Positions 1 through 5,849 of a stretch of DNA of 5,849 bases are shown here, one piece after another. Source of the DNA: Bacteroidota bacterium (GTDB lineage Bacteria; Bacteroidota; Bacteroidia; Chitinophagales; Chitinophagaceae); contig JAEWJV010000014.1 in NCBI GenBank assembly GCA_023386395.1, forward strand, positions 1 to 5,849, written 5' to 3'. The notes beneath the pieces were generated by a model. The model worked only from the letters and a program-made list of their open reading frames with translations. It made no database searches and was not told the DNA's origin. Both the position numbers and the translations under genes were made by a program. The number at the start of each line of letters is the position of its first letter. Within the stretch, counting starts at the first letter, position 1.

Positions 1-286
1 GCTTACGCCTTATAAACTAAGCAATGATGCAAAAGAAAGATTGAAAATCATGAGCGCTACCAACGATGGTTTTAAGATTGCTGAAAAAGACCTGGAGCTG
101 CGGGGCCCCGGCGAAATTGAAGGCACAAGGCAAAGCGGCATGTTAAACTTTAAGCTGGCGAGCCTGGTCAATGATAAAGATTTGCTTGACGCTTCAAAGT
201 TTTATGCAGATGCGGTTTTATCGGCAGACGAGGAATTGATCAAGCCTGAAAATGCAGGTTTGAAGTCTTTTCTTATATCGCAATAA
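1..286 (+). CDS. recG: ATP-dependent DNA helicase RecG, C-terminal fragment (partial at left edge)
   Basis: RecG is a superfamily 2 helicase that remodels stalled replication forks and branch-migrates Holliday junctions in the cytoplasm. Only the last 94 codons are present. The frame is open to the left edge (first full codon at base 2), so the true start lies outside the window and internal TTG/ATG codons near 41-52 are not starts. The fragment matches the region after helicase motif VI: a TNDGFKIAEKDLELRGPGE stretch, then GTRQSG. This is the TRG (translocation) motif region. The Arg of LRGPG and the Gln of GTRQSG correspond, from memory, to E. coli R630 and Q640, which are needed to couple ATP hydrolysis to movement. 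The tail after GTRQSG is about 50 residues and ends in a TAA stop, a normal RecG end with no sign of truncation. The next gene is 83 bases downstream and functionally unrelated. Confidence 0.95.
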   Translation, partial: LTPYKLSNDAKERLKIMSATNDGFKIAEKDLELRGPGEIEGTRQSGMLNFKLASLVNDKDLLDASKFYADAVLSADEELIKPENAGLKSFLISQ

Positions 287-320
287 GGAAAAACGGTTTG
301 GAGTAAAATTTCTTAACAAC

Positions 321-347
321 AAATTGAAACTAACAAGCGTTTAATTT
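321..347. repeat. AT-rich imperfect inverted repeat after recG
   Basis: The arms AAATTGAAAC (321-330) and GTTTAATTT (339-347) can pair over 9 bp with one bulged G at 326 and an 8-base loop. The stem is A/T-rich and is not followed by a clean T run, so it is a poor intrinsic terminator. It overlaps the candidate promoter box of the next gene. It could be a weak recG terminator, an operator, or chance in AT-rich DNA. Confidence 0.25.
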
Positions 348-348
348 G
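341..348 (+). promoter_or_regulatory. Candidate Bacteroidota -7 box (TTAATTTG) upstream of the cargo gene
   Basis: TTAATTTG differs at one position from the Bacteroidota -7 consensus TAnnTTTG and ends 21 bases before the TTG start at 370, which would give a short leader. No -33 TTTG element sits at the expected spacing of about 19-21 bases. The nearest TTG, at 324-326, is too close, and TTTG at 297-300 is too far. The same octamer occurs upstream of the minus-strand lipoprotein gene. Weak support only. Confidence 0.25.
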
Positions 349-369
349 TAACTTAAATAAAATTTTCGC

Positions 370-3300
370 TTGAAACATATTCTTGTACTGGTTGCCATTT
401 TATCTGCGGTCTTTAGTACACAAAGACTGAATGCCCAGTATTTGCAATTTGTTGAGAATAAAGGCCAGTGGGATAATTCCATAAAATTTAAATCAGATTT
501 TAAAGGCGGCGCATTATATCTTAAACCATCCGGTTATAAGGTTGCATTGCATGATAAGGACGATATGCGAAAACTTGCTGATTTTTTTGGCGGCCACCTC
601 GACAGCACCGCAATTAAAGGCAGGCTAAAATCTCTCCCAAATCTTGTATTGCATTCCCACGCTTATGAAATAAGTTTTTTAGATGCGGATTCAGATGCCG
701 TTGCCGTCCCGGATAAACCACTCAGCATCGTTAATAATTATTTTATCGGCTCAGACAGCAGTAAATGGAAAACCGGTTGCAGGGTTTATAATGGCATCAC
801 TTATAAAAATGTGTATAAGAATATTGATGTAAGATATTATTCAGATAATGGCAACCTTAAATACGATATCATTATAAACCCCGGCGCAGATATAAGTAAA
901 CTGGCTTTGCGGTTTAACGGGTTTGATGGCCTGCTCGTAAACAAATTTGGAAACCTTACCATGAAGACTTCTGTAGGTGAAGTTTATCAAAGTATTCCAT
1001 CTTCTTACCAGTTGGGCAAAGCGGTGCGCACAGCCGTGAAAGCAGCCTTTAAACTTGAGGGAAATATTGTTCGTTTTAAACTGGATAAATATGATAAAAG
1101 TCAAACGCTGATCATCGATCCCACCGAAATTTTTTCAAGCTTCACCGGCAGCCTTTCCGATAACTGGGGTTATACGGCCACTTATGATAACGAGGGAAAT
1201 TTTTATGCGGGCGGAATTGTGTTTGATGACGGTTTTGATCCAAGGCATGTTGGCGGCTACGATCAAACATTTAACGGCGGCGATGCGAGTGAAGGCAGGG
1301 CGGGCGCTTATGATATTTCTTTAATCAAATTCAATCCCACAGGTTCGCTTGCTTTATATGCCACTTATTTTGGCGGCAGCGGCGATGAGCAGCCGCATAG
1401 CCTTGTGGCAGATTCAAAAGGCAACCTCATTATATCCGGACGCACCAGTTCCACCAATTTCCCCACCACAGCCGACACTTATGGTAAGGGCGGCGGCTTC
1501 GATATTTTTCTTGCAAAATTCAGCCCTGACGGCAAAACGCTTCTGGCTTCCCGCAAGTTTGGCGGCAAAGGTGCCGATGGCGTTAATATCTCTCCCAAAT
1601 ATGTTTCATCCGGCGTATCCACCACAAGAAGGAATTACGGCGATGATGCAAGAAGTGAAGTAATTACAGATTACCAGGATAATATTTACCTGGCAAGCTG
1701 CACACAGTCTGAAGATTTTCCCACCACATCCAATGCTTTTGATAAAGCGCTCGGTGGCACGCAGGATGGTGTATTTATCAAAACTTCCTCTGACCTCAGC
1801 AATATATTTACCAGTACTTTAATAGGCGGAAAGGGTAATGATGCTGCATTTGTTTTAAATATAAGCCCAGCTACAGGCACCATTTATATTGCCGGCGGAA
1901 CATCAAGCTCCGACCTCTCTGTAAGAGGGAGCAATGCGCCGCAGGGCATAATATATAATAGCTACCAGGGTGGCGATGTGGATGGTTTTATTGCAGCCAT
2001 AAGCAGCGATGCCAGCACCCTGCTCAAAATTTGCTACGTAGGTGGAAAAGGCAATGATATTGTTTATGGGGTACAAACGGATAAGTTTGGCTATCCTTAC
2101 ATAATGGGCACAACCAATGCGAGCCTGCCTGTTTATAAATCTACATTTAACAATACAAGCGGCCAGCAGGACGGCAAGCAGTTTATTACCAAGCTAAACC
2201 CTGATCTTACCGACGTTATTTATTCAGTCAATTTTGGGAGTAAAAGCGGTGTACCCAATATATCGCCTACGGCTTTCCTGGTGGATATTTGCGGCAATGT
2301 TTATGTTTCGGGCTGGGGTGGAAAAGCAAACAGCGAATATTACGGCTCTACCCAATCCACAATAGGCATGAGCACTACCGCTAATGCGATTTCGAGGCAA
2401 ACAGACGGGAACGATTTTTACTTCTTTGTATTGGAGAAAGATGCTATGGGCCAGTTGTTTGGCAGTTATTTCGGAACATTTGGTACAGACCCCAGCGTGT
2501 ATGGTGATCATGTGGATGGCGGCACCAGCCGGTTTGACAGGCGCGGCGTTATTTACCAGGCTGTATGCGCCAATTGTAATAAGACCGGTGTTTTTCCAAC
2601 AACCACCGGTGCCTGGAGTTCCGGCAATCCGGCACAAACCGGGGCGTATTGCAATGAAGCTGCCGTAAAAATAGCGTTTGAATTATCCGGCGTAATTGCT
2701 TCTATCCAACCGTCTATAAATGGTGTGCCGCGGGACAGTATAGGTTGTACTCCGTTAACCGTTGATTTCAGGGATACGATAGCACTGGGCAAATTATACA
2801 GGTGGGATTTTGGCGATGGCAATCAAACTACAACCACAGCGCCAACAGCAAGCCACACTTATAATAACGTGGGCGATTACAAGGTGCGATTGATCAGTAT
2901 TGATTCATCATCCTGCAATATTGCTGATACAGCCTATATAACTATAAGGGCCAGGAGCAACGAAGCAAAACTTGGCATGAAGGTTACAAAACTGCTGCCT
3001 TGTGAATCTTTCAATTACCAGTTTGACAATACTTCAATACCACCTTCAGGTTATGCATTCCAGGCCGATGATTTTACCTGGGATTTTGGCGATGGCACTG
3101 TAATAACGACCAACGCCACTACTTTAACGCATCAATATACGGCAAGCGGCGTTTATAATGTGAAGCTTTATCTGCACGATACCATATTCTGCAATTCGCC
3201 TGATTCTGTTGTATATCAGTTAAGGGTGGCTTCCACATTAAAGGCGCAATTTGAAACGCCTGCAACAGGCTGCGCACCTTACAATGCTGTGTTTGACAAC

Positions 3301-4002
3301 ACTTCGCTGGGCGGGCAAAATTTCCTTTGGGATTTTGGCGATGGTGAAACTTCAACTGATGCTTATCCAACACATTTATATCAAAATCCCGGCACTTATA
3401 CTATTAAATTAACAGTAACAGATAATTTAACCTGTAACCCGATTGATGATACAACAATGACGATAAATGTGTATGAAGGCCCTGTTTCATCTTTCATCTA
3501 TTCACCCACAACGCCAAAGGAAAATACGCCTTATGAATTCACTAATACATCCACCGGCGCTGTAAATTATAAATGGGAATTTGGCGATGGCGATTCTTTA
3601 ATTACTTCATCAATGCTGCCTGTTACGCATATTTATAATACCGCAGGCAGTTACAGGGTTTGCCTTATCGCATTTAATCAATACGGGTGTTCTGATACAT
3701 CATGCCAGCAGGTTACAGCCATCGTTACACCTGTAGTAGATGTGCCGAATGCATTTACACCAAATGGCGATGGCGCTAATGATGTTGTGTTTGTAAAGGG
3801 ATATGGCATTGATAAAATGTCGTGGAGAATTTATAACCGCTGGGGCCAGTTGGTATTCGTGTCAACAAATATAAATTTTGGCTGGGATGGCCGTTTTAAA
3901 GGAACTCTACAGCCACAGGAAGTATATGCTTATACATTAAGTGTTCAGTTTACCGATGGAACAAAATATTCAAAAAAAGGTGATATAACTTTATTACGAT
4001 AG
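370..4002 (+). CDS. Large secreted T9SS type B cargo: DUF7948-like, SBBP-like propeller, four PKD domains, CHU_C sorting domain
   Basis: This 1210-residue protein is predicted to cross the inner membrane by Sec and the outer membrane by the type IX secretion system, ending up on the surface or outside the cell. Domains in order: signal peptide at 1-23 (Lys-His, hydrophobic core, NAQ end); DUF7948-like region at about 25-250, opening with FVENKGQW; SBBP-like beta-propeller at about 255-780, with repeated YFGG.GDE, D..GN.Y..G and FPTT motifs; four PKD domains with W(D/E)FGDG at 812, 904, 987 and 1069; type B CHU_C sorting domain at about 1124-1210 (PNAFTPNGDG, then YNRWGQLVF and GWDG). The start is TTG at 370: an in-frame TAA at 358-360 blocks any earlier start, and the next ATG would remove the signal peptide. 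There is no Shine-Dalgarno sequence, only an A/T-rich leader. The PorP/SprF gene follows after 8 bases. No catalytic domain is visible, so an adhesive or structural surface role is inferred; the binding target is unknown. The family assignment is firm, the specific function is not. Confidence 0.93.
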   Translation: MKHILVLVAILSAVFSTQRLNAQYLQFVENKGQWDNSIKFKSDFKGGALYLKPSGYKVALHDKDDMRKLADFFGGHLDSTAIKGRLKSLPNLVLHSHAYEISFLDADSDAVAVPDKPLSIVNNYFIGSDSSKWKTGCRVYNGITYKNVYKNIDVRYYSDNGNLKYDIIINPGADISKLALRFNGFDGLLVNKFGNLTMKTSVGEVYQSIPSSYQLGKAVRTAVKAAFKLEGNIVRFKLDKYDKSQTLIIDPTEIFSSFTGSLSDNWGYTATYDNEGNFYAGGIVFDDGFDPRHVGGYDQTFNGGDASEGRAGAYDISLIKFNPTGSLALYATYFGGSGDEQPHSLVADSKGNLIISGRTSSTNFPTTADTYGKGGGFDIFLAKFSPDGKTLLASRKFGGKGADGVNISPKYVSSGVSTTRRNYGDDARSEVITDYQDNIYLASCTQSEDFPTTSNAFDKALGGTQDGVFIKTSSDLSNIFTSTLIGGKGNDAAFVLNISPATGTIYIAGGTSSSDLSVRGSNAPQGIIYNSYQGGDVDGFIAAISSDASTLLKICYVGGKGNDIVYGVQTDKFGYPYIMGTTNASLPVYKSTFNNTSGQQDGKQFITKLNPDLTDVIYSVNFGSKSGVPNISPTAFLVDICGNVYVSGWGGKANSEYYGSTQSTIGMSTTANAISRQTDGNDFYFFVLEKDAMGQLFGSYFGTFGTDPSVYGDHVDGGTSRFDRRGVIYQAVCANCNKTGVFPTTTGAWSSGNPAQTGAYCNEAAVKIAFELSGVIASIQPSINGVPRDSIGCTPLTVDFRDTIALGKLYRWDFGDGNQTTTTAPTASHTYNNVGDYKVRLISIDSSSCNIADTAYITIRARSNEAKLGMKVTKLLPCESFNYQFDNTSIPPSGYAFQADDFTWDFGDGTVITTNATTLTHQYTASGVYNVKLYLHDTIFCNSPDSVVYQLRVASTLKAQFETPATGCAPYNAVFDNTSLGGQNFLWDFGDGETSTDAYPTHLYQNPGTYTIKLTVTDNLTCNPIDDTTMTINVYEGPVSSFIYSPTTPKENTPYEFTNTSTGAVNYKWEFGDGDSLITSSMLPVTHIYNTAGSYRVCLIAFNQYGCSDTSCQQVTAIVTPVVDVPNAFTPNGDGANDVVFVKGYGIDKMSWRIYNRWGQLVFVSTNINFGWDGRFKGTLQPQEVYAYTLSVQFTDGTKYSKKGDITLLR
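2722..3729 (+). repeat. Tandem array of four PKD-domain coding repeats
   Basis: Four Ig-like PKD units of roughly 80-90 residues lie in a row inside the secreted cargo gene. Each carries the signature W(D/E)FGDG, encoded by nearly the same 18 bases at 2803, 3079, 3328 and 3574. The first two copies are identical, the third differs in the last codon and the fourth in the second codon. Each unit continues with a (H/Y)xYxxxGxYxVxL-type strand. The rest of each repeat has diverged, so this is an old duplication and not a recent expansion. PKD arrays commonly act as rigid spacers or protein/sugar-binding stalks on surface proteins. Confidence 0.85.
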
Positions 4003-4009
4003 GAGGTGG
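4001..4009 (+). promoter_or_regulatory. Strong Shine-Dalgarno site of the PorP/SprF gene, overlapping the cargo stop codon
   Basis: AGGAGGTGG begins on the last two bases of the cargo TAG stop (4000-4002) and lies just before the ATG at 4011. The GGAGGTG core is an unbroken match to the usual 16S anti-Shine-Dalgarno tail. Spacing from AGGAGG to the ATG is only 4 bases, rather tight. A ribosome ending the cargo gene would sit on this site, so translational coupling or re-initiation is likely. The other two starts in the window have no such site. Confidence 0.8.
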
Positions 4010-4010
4010 T

Positions 4011-5036
4011 ATGAAAAAGAATATAAAAAGTATTTTACTGTTATTAGTGATGTTTGCGGCTGCAGCTTATGCAAAAGCGCAGGACCTTCACTTTTCTCAA
4101 TACTTCAATGCACCGTTATTAATCAATCCTGCCAATACAGGTTTTGAGCCGGATGCGGACTGGAAGGTTGGTATTAATTACCGCAACCAATGGGCAGGCG
4201 TTTTAAATAATCCTTATAAAACCATGAGCGCCTGGGGCGATGCGCAATTGTTTAATGACCGGTTTGAAAACGGCTGGGTAGGTGCAGGGCTTGCCTTGTT
4301 GAAAGATGTGGCAGGCAGCGGCGACTTAAGCAGTACAAAAGTGTATGGTTCATTGGCCTATCATCAAATGCTTGGCTACAACAGTTTGCTGAGTGGTGGC
4401 TTTGGAATAGGTGCTGTGAATAAAAGAATTGATATTACCAAACTCACATTCAATAATCAGTGGAACGGTAAATTCTTCGATGTTACCATTCCTTCCAATG
4501 AAACTTTCAGTGCTACTTCCATCTGGTACCTTGATTTAAATGCAGGCCTGAATTACGCCATCTTTCCTTCAGATAATGCGTATCTGAATGCAGGCATAAG
4601 TGTTAATCATATAAACATGCCGCGTGAATCTTTTTTTAGCAACACAACTGCAGATGCAAAAGTGCCCATGCGTTTCAATGCTTTTATAAACGGCAGTTTT
4701 AAATTAAATAACCAGTGGATCATAAACCCGAATGCTTACTTCAGTGTGATGAGCAAGTCAACAGAAATTGTTGGCGGTTTGAATGCGCATTATAATTTGA
4801 GCGGGGATGGAACAACACAGTTAATCGGCGGTTTATATTATCGTGCAAAAGATGCTATCATACCAATGGTTGGCGTGGTTATAAGCGGTATTACTGCAAC
4901 TGTAAGTTATGATGCTACCAGTTCAAGCCTGGGCACTTATAGCCAAACATTGGGCGCTTATGAAATATCGCTTACAAAAACAGGTTTGTTTTCTGAGTTT
5001 GGCAGCAATGTAAAATGTCCTTCTATAAAGTTTTAA
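4011..5036 (+). CDS. PorP/SprF-family type IX secretion membrane protein
   Basis: PorP/SprF proteins are outer-membrane beta-barrel-type components of T9SS. SprF of Flavobacterium johnsoniae is needed for secretion of the type B adhesin SprB, and PorP is part of the core apparatus of Porphyromonas. This 341-residue protein has a clear signal peptide (Lys-Lys, then a Leu/Ala core, ending AKAQ at about residue 24). The family's N-terminal signature follows directly: DLHFSQYFNAPLLINPANTGF with a downstream NYRNQW. The body is rich in alternating polar/aromatic strands, as expected of a barrel. The C-terminus has GAYEISLT and a late CPSIKF, resembling the Cys-Pro ending often seen in this family. 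Length is normal for the family. It starts 8 bases after the type B cargo stop codon, so it is most likely the dedicated partner of that cargo and not the core PorP. I therefore leave the symbol blank. Confidence 0.93.
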   Translation: MKKNIKSILLLLVMFAAAAYAKAQDLHFSQYFNAPLLINPANTGFEPDADWKVGINYRNQWAGVLNNPYKTMSAWGDAQLFNDRFENGWVGAGLALLKDVAGSGDLSSTKVYGSLAYHQMLGYNSLLSGGFGIGAVNKRIDITKLTFNNQWNGKFFDVTIPSNETFSATSIWYLDLNAGLNYAIFPSDNAYLNAGISVNHINMPRESFFSNTTADAKVPMRFNAFINGSFKLNNQWIINPNAYFSVMSKSTEIVGGLNAHYNLSGDGTTQLIGGLYYRAKDAIIPMVGVVISGITATVSYDATSSSLGTYSQTLGAYEISLTKTGLFSEFGSNVKCPSIKF

Positions 5037-5100
5037 TTTTCGGGTTGTTGGCTGGTAGATAATTTAATTAAGAATAGACTATTACAATTCAACCGCATAA
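5037..5100. other. Gap between converging genes, no clear terminator
   Basis: These 64 bases separate the PorP/SprF stop from the lipoprotein stop on the other strand. Small symmetric motifs are present: TTAATTAA at 5064-5071, AATAG-A-CTATT at 5073-5083, and GGTTG (5043-5047) facing CAACC (5090-5094). None makes a G/C-rich hairpin followed by a T run, so no intrinsic terminator can be called on either strand. Confidence 0.5.
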
Positions 5101-5706
5101 TCACCGGCGTGGAAACTTTTTAAACATATTATGTAAAATGCTGTTCACAGCCGCTTCGGTTGGTTGCTGATAAGTTTCTTTGGTTGTTCCTTCAGCAGTG
5201 CTTCTCCAGATTACATTACCTGTTTTTGTATCAATCATATCAATCACCATCGATCCTGCACGTAATGTATCAATCATATATTTTCCGCTATAAACAACCG
5301 GTCTGTTATCGGAACTGAATGTATAAACCCTTGCATTATTATCAAACGCAGGAGTAAATACATTCGGGCTATATACCACATCCTGTTGTCCGTCTAATTT
5401 ATAATCCCTGTTCACGGCAAGTTTATAAGTAAAAAAACAGTCCGGACTTGCAGTATCAAGTCGCATTCCTTTCTTGCTTAACTCTTTAACGGCCGCCGCG
5501 CTCATCAGCTTCTCCAATCTTTTTTTGTCAAACGTTTTTGCGTAAGCAGTATCGGCTGTTGGCAGAAATGCATAGGTTTTATAAGCAGCATAGCCGGTTG
5601 GCGAAAGTTTTTCTGTATTGTATAAACCCGAAGTGGTTGAACAGCTATAAATACATATGGCTATAGCTATTGTAAACATCAAGGTAAAAGTATAAGTGAT
5701 TTTCAT
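5101..5706 (-). CDS. DUF4136-family lipoprotein
   Basis: This is a predicted 201-residue periplasm-facing lipoprotein of unknown function. The N-terminus (MKITYTF, then a hydrophobic stretch rich in Ile/Ala/Thr, then IYSCSTTSG) is a type II signal peptide with the lipid-modified Cys at residue 22. Tyr at the -2 position of the lipobox is uncommon but tolerated. The mature part fits DUF4136: an early YAAYKTYAFLP motif, a mid LEKLMSAAAVKELSKKGM helix typical of the family, and a late SMVIDMIDTKTGNVIWRSTAEG strand pair, ending in a helix and FPRR. The frame extends five codons upstream to a TTG at 5721. The ATG at 5706 is preferred because it gives a standard length signal peptide beginning with Met-Lys. 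No Shine-Dalgarno is seen, only an A-rich leader. It converges on the PorP/SprF gene and shows no link to secretion. Family assignment is good; the biological role is not known. Confidence 0.88.
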   Translation of the reverse strand: MKITYTFTLMFTIAIAICIYSCSTTSGLYNTEKLSPTGYAAYKTYAFLPTADTAYAKTFDKKRLEKLMSAAAVKELSKKGMRLDTASPDCFFTYKLAVNRDYKLDGQQDVVYSPNVFTPAFDNNARVYTFSSDNRPVVYSGKYMIDTLRAGSMVIDMIDTKTGNVIWRSTAEGTTKETYQQPTEAAVNSILHNMFKKFPRR

Positions 5707-5744
5707 GTTGCTTATTTTCAATTGATAGAATATCGGTTTGAAAA

Positions 5745-5752
5745 CAAATTAA
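5745..5752 (-). promoter_or_regulatory. Candidate -7 box (TTAATTTG) of the lipoprotein gene
   Basis: Read on the minus strand this is TTAATTTG, one mismatch from TAnnTTTG, ending 38 bases before the ATG at 5706. It is the same octamer seen before the cargo gene. No good -33 TTTG is present at the expected spacing; the nearest G-rich match is CTGG further upstream. Low confidence. Confidence 0.25.
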
Positions 5753-5770
5753 GGAAGAATAATCACTTCC
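5753..5770. repeat. Inverted repeat GGAAG-N8-CTTCC next to the candidate lipoprotein promoter
   Basis: Two perfect 5-base arms (5753-5757 and 5766-5770) surround an 8-base AT-rich centre. The repeat directly abuts the candidate -7 box on its upstream side, where a regulator could block or assist RNA polymerase. It could equally be a chance match. The remaining bases to 5849 hold no gene that can be supported: on the minus strand a frame is open from the right edge and closes at TAA 5821-5823, only eight codons, too short to assign. Confidence 0.25.
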
Positions 5771-5849
5771 AGTTGTCATAATATTAATGATCTGCACGGA
5801 ATCTTATAAAAAACGCCTCATTATTCCACATTAAGCAAAACTATATCGT

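Noticed and set aside
841..1104. Minus-strand open frame of 87 codons
   Set aside because: Lies wholly inside the cargo gene, opposite its DUF7948-like region; no recognisable domain and no start context. A shadow frame.
1349..1663. Plus-strand frame of 104 codons within the propeller region
   Set aside because: Overlaps the cargo frame, which has clear SBBP-like motifs here; the alternative protein is low-complexity Ala/Pro/Leu-rich with no family match.
1686..1883. Minus-strand frame of 65 codons
   Set aside because: Antisense shadow of the propeller coding region, no supporting signal.
2224..2822. Two minus-strand frames (2224-2637, 2553-2822) and a plus-strand one (2384-2668)
   Set aside because: All overlap the conserved end of the propeller and the first PKD domain of the cargo protein; none has a credible start or domain.
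3119..3373. Minus-strand frame of 84 codons across PKD domains 2 and 3
   Set aside because: Antisense shadow of the PKD coding repeats.
5037..5100. Possible shared bidirectional terminator
   Set aside because: The only long pairing (GGTTG with CAACC) has a loop of over 40 bases and no T run; the short palindromes are AT-only or have one-base loops.
5821..5849. Possible 3' end of another minus-strand gene at the right edge
   Set aside because: One frame is open for eight codons before TAA at 5821-5823, far too short to tell from chance.
1..5849. A new defence, mobile or RNA-guided system
   Set aside because: No direct-repeat array, transposase, integrase, reverse transcriptase, nuclease, toxin-antitoxin pair or tRNA-like fold was seen; all four genes belong to recognisable families with ordinary layout.

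Overview
The window looks like an ordinary chromosomal stretch of a Bacteroidota bacterium. The evidence is a type IX secretion (T9SS) cargo protein with a type B (CHU_C / gliding-associated) C-terminal signal, a PorP/SprF-family outer-membrane protein directly behind it, a DUF4136 lipoprotein, AT-leaning intergenic DNA and mostly Shine-Dalgarno-poor gene starts. The style of the cargo protein (DUF7948-like N-terminus, SBBP-like propeller, PKD domains) suggests Chitinophagia/Sphingobacteriia, perhaps Chitinophagaceae. That placement is an inference from protein style, not from a marker gene.

Layout from left to right. (1) The 3' end of recG (+) runs in from the left edge and stops at 286. (2) An 83-base AT-rich gap holds a weak candidate promoter and an imperfect inverted repeat. 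(3) A 1210-residue secreted protein (370-4002, +) opens with a TTG start and a signal peptide. It continues with a DUF7948-like domain, a long SBBP-like beta-propeller, four PKD domains and a T9SS type B sorting domain. (4) A PorP/SprF-family protein (4011-5036, +) starts 8 bases after the cargo stop codon, behind an unusually strong Shine-Dalgarno sequence that overlaps that stop. (5) A 64-base gap between converging genes shows no clear terminator. (6) A DUF4136 lipoprotein lies on the minus strand (5706-5101; the better start is the ATG at 5706, not the upstream TTG). (7) The last 143 bases are its upstream region, with a candidate promoter and a small inverted repeat.

How the genes work together: the cargo and PorP/SprF genes form an apparent two-gene operon. 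In known systems type B cargo depends on a PorP/SprF-like partner for export or surface attachment, so the pair probably makes a large adhesin-like or surface structural protein and its dedicated outer-membrane partner. recG (DNA repair) and the DUF4136 lipoprotein look like unrelated neighbours.

I found no mobile element, CRISPR array, RNA gene or convincing new system. The most useful observations are the strong translational link between cargo and partner, the cysteine pattern of the PKD domains, and the corrected lipoprotein start.
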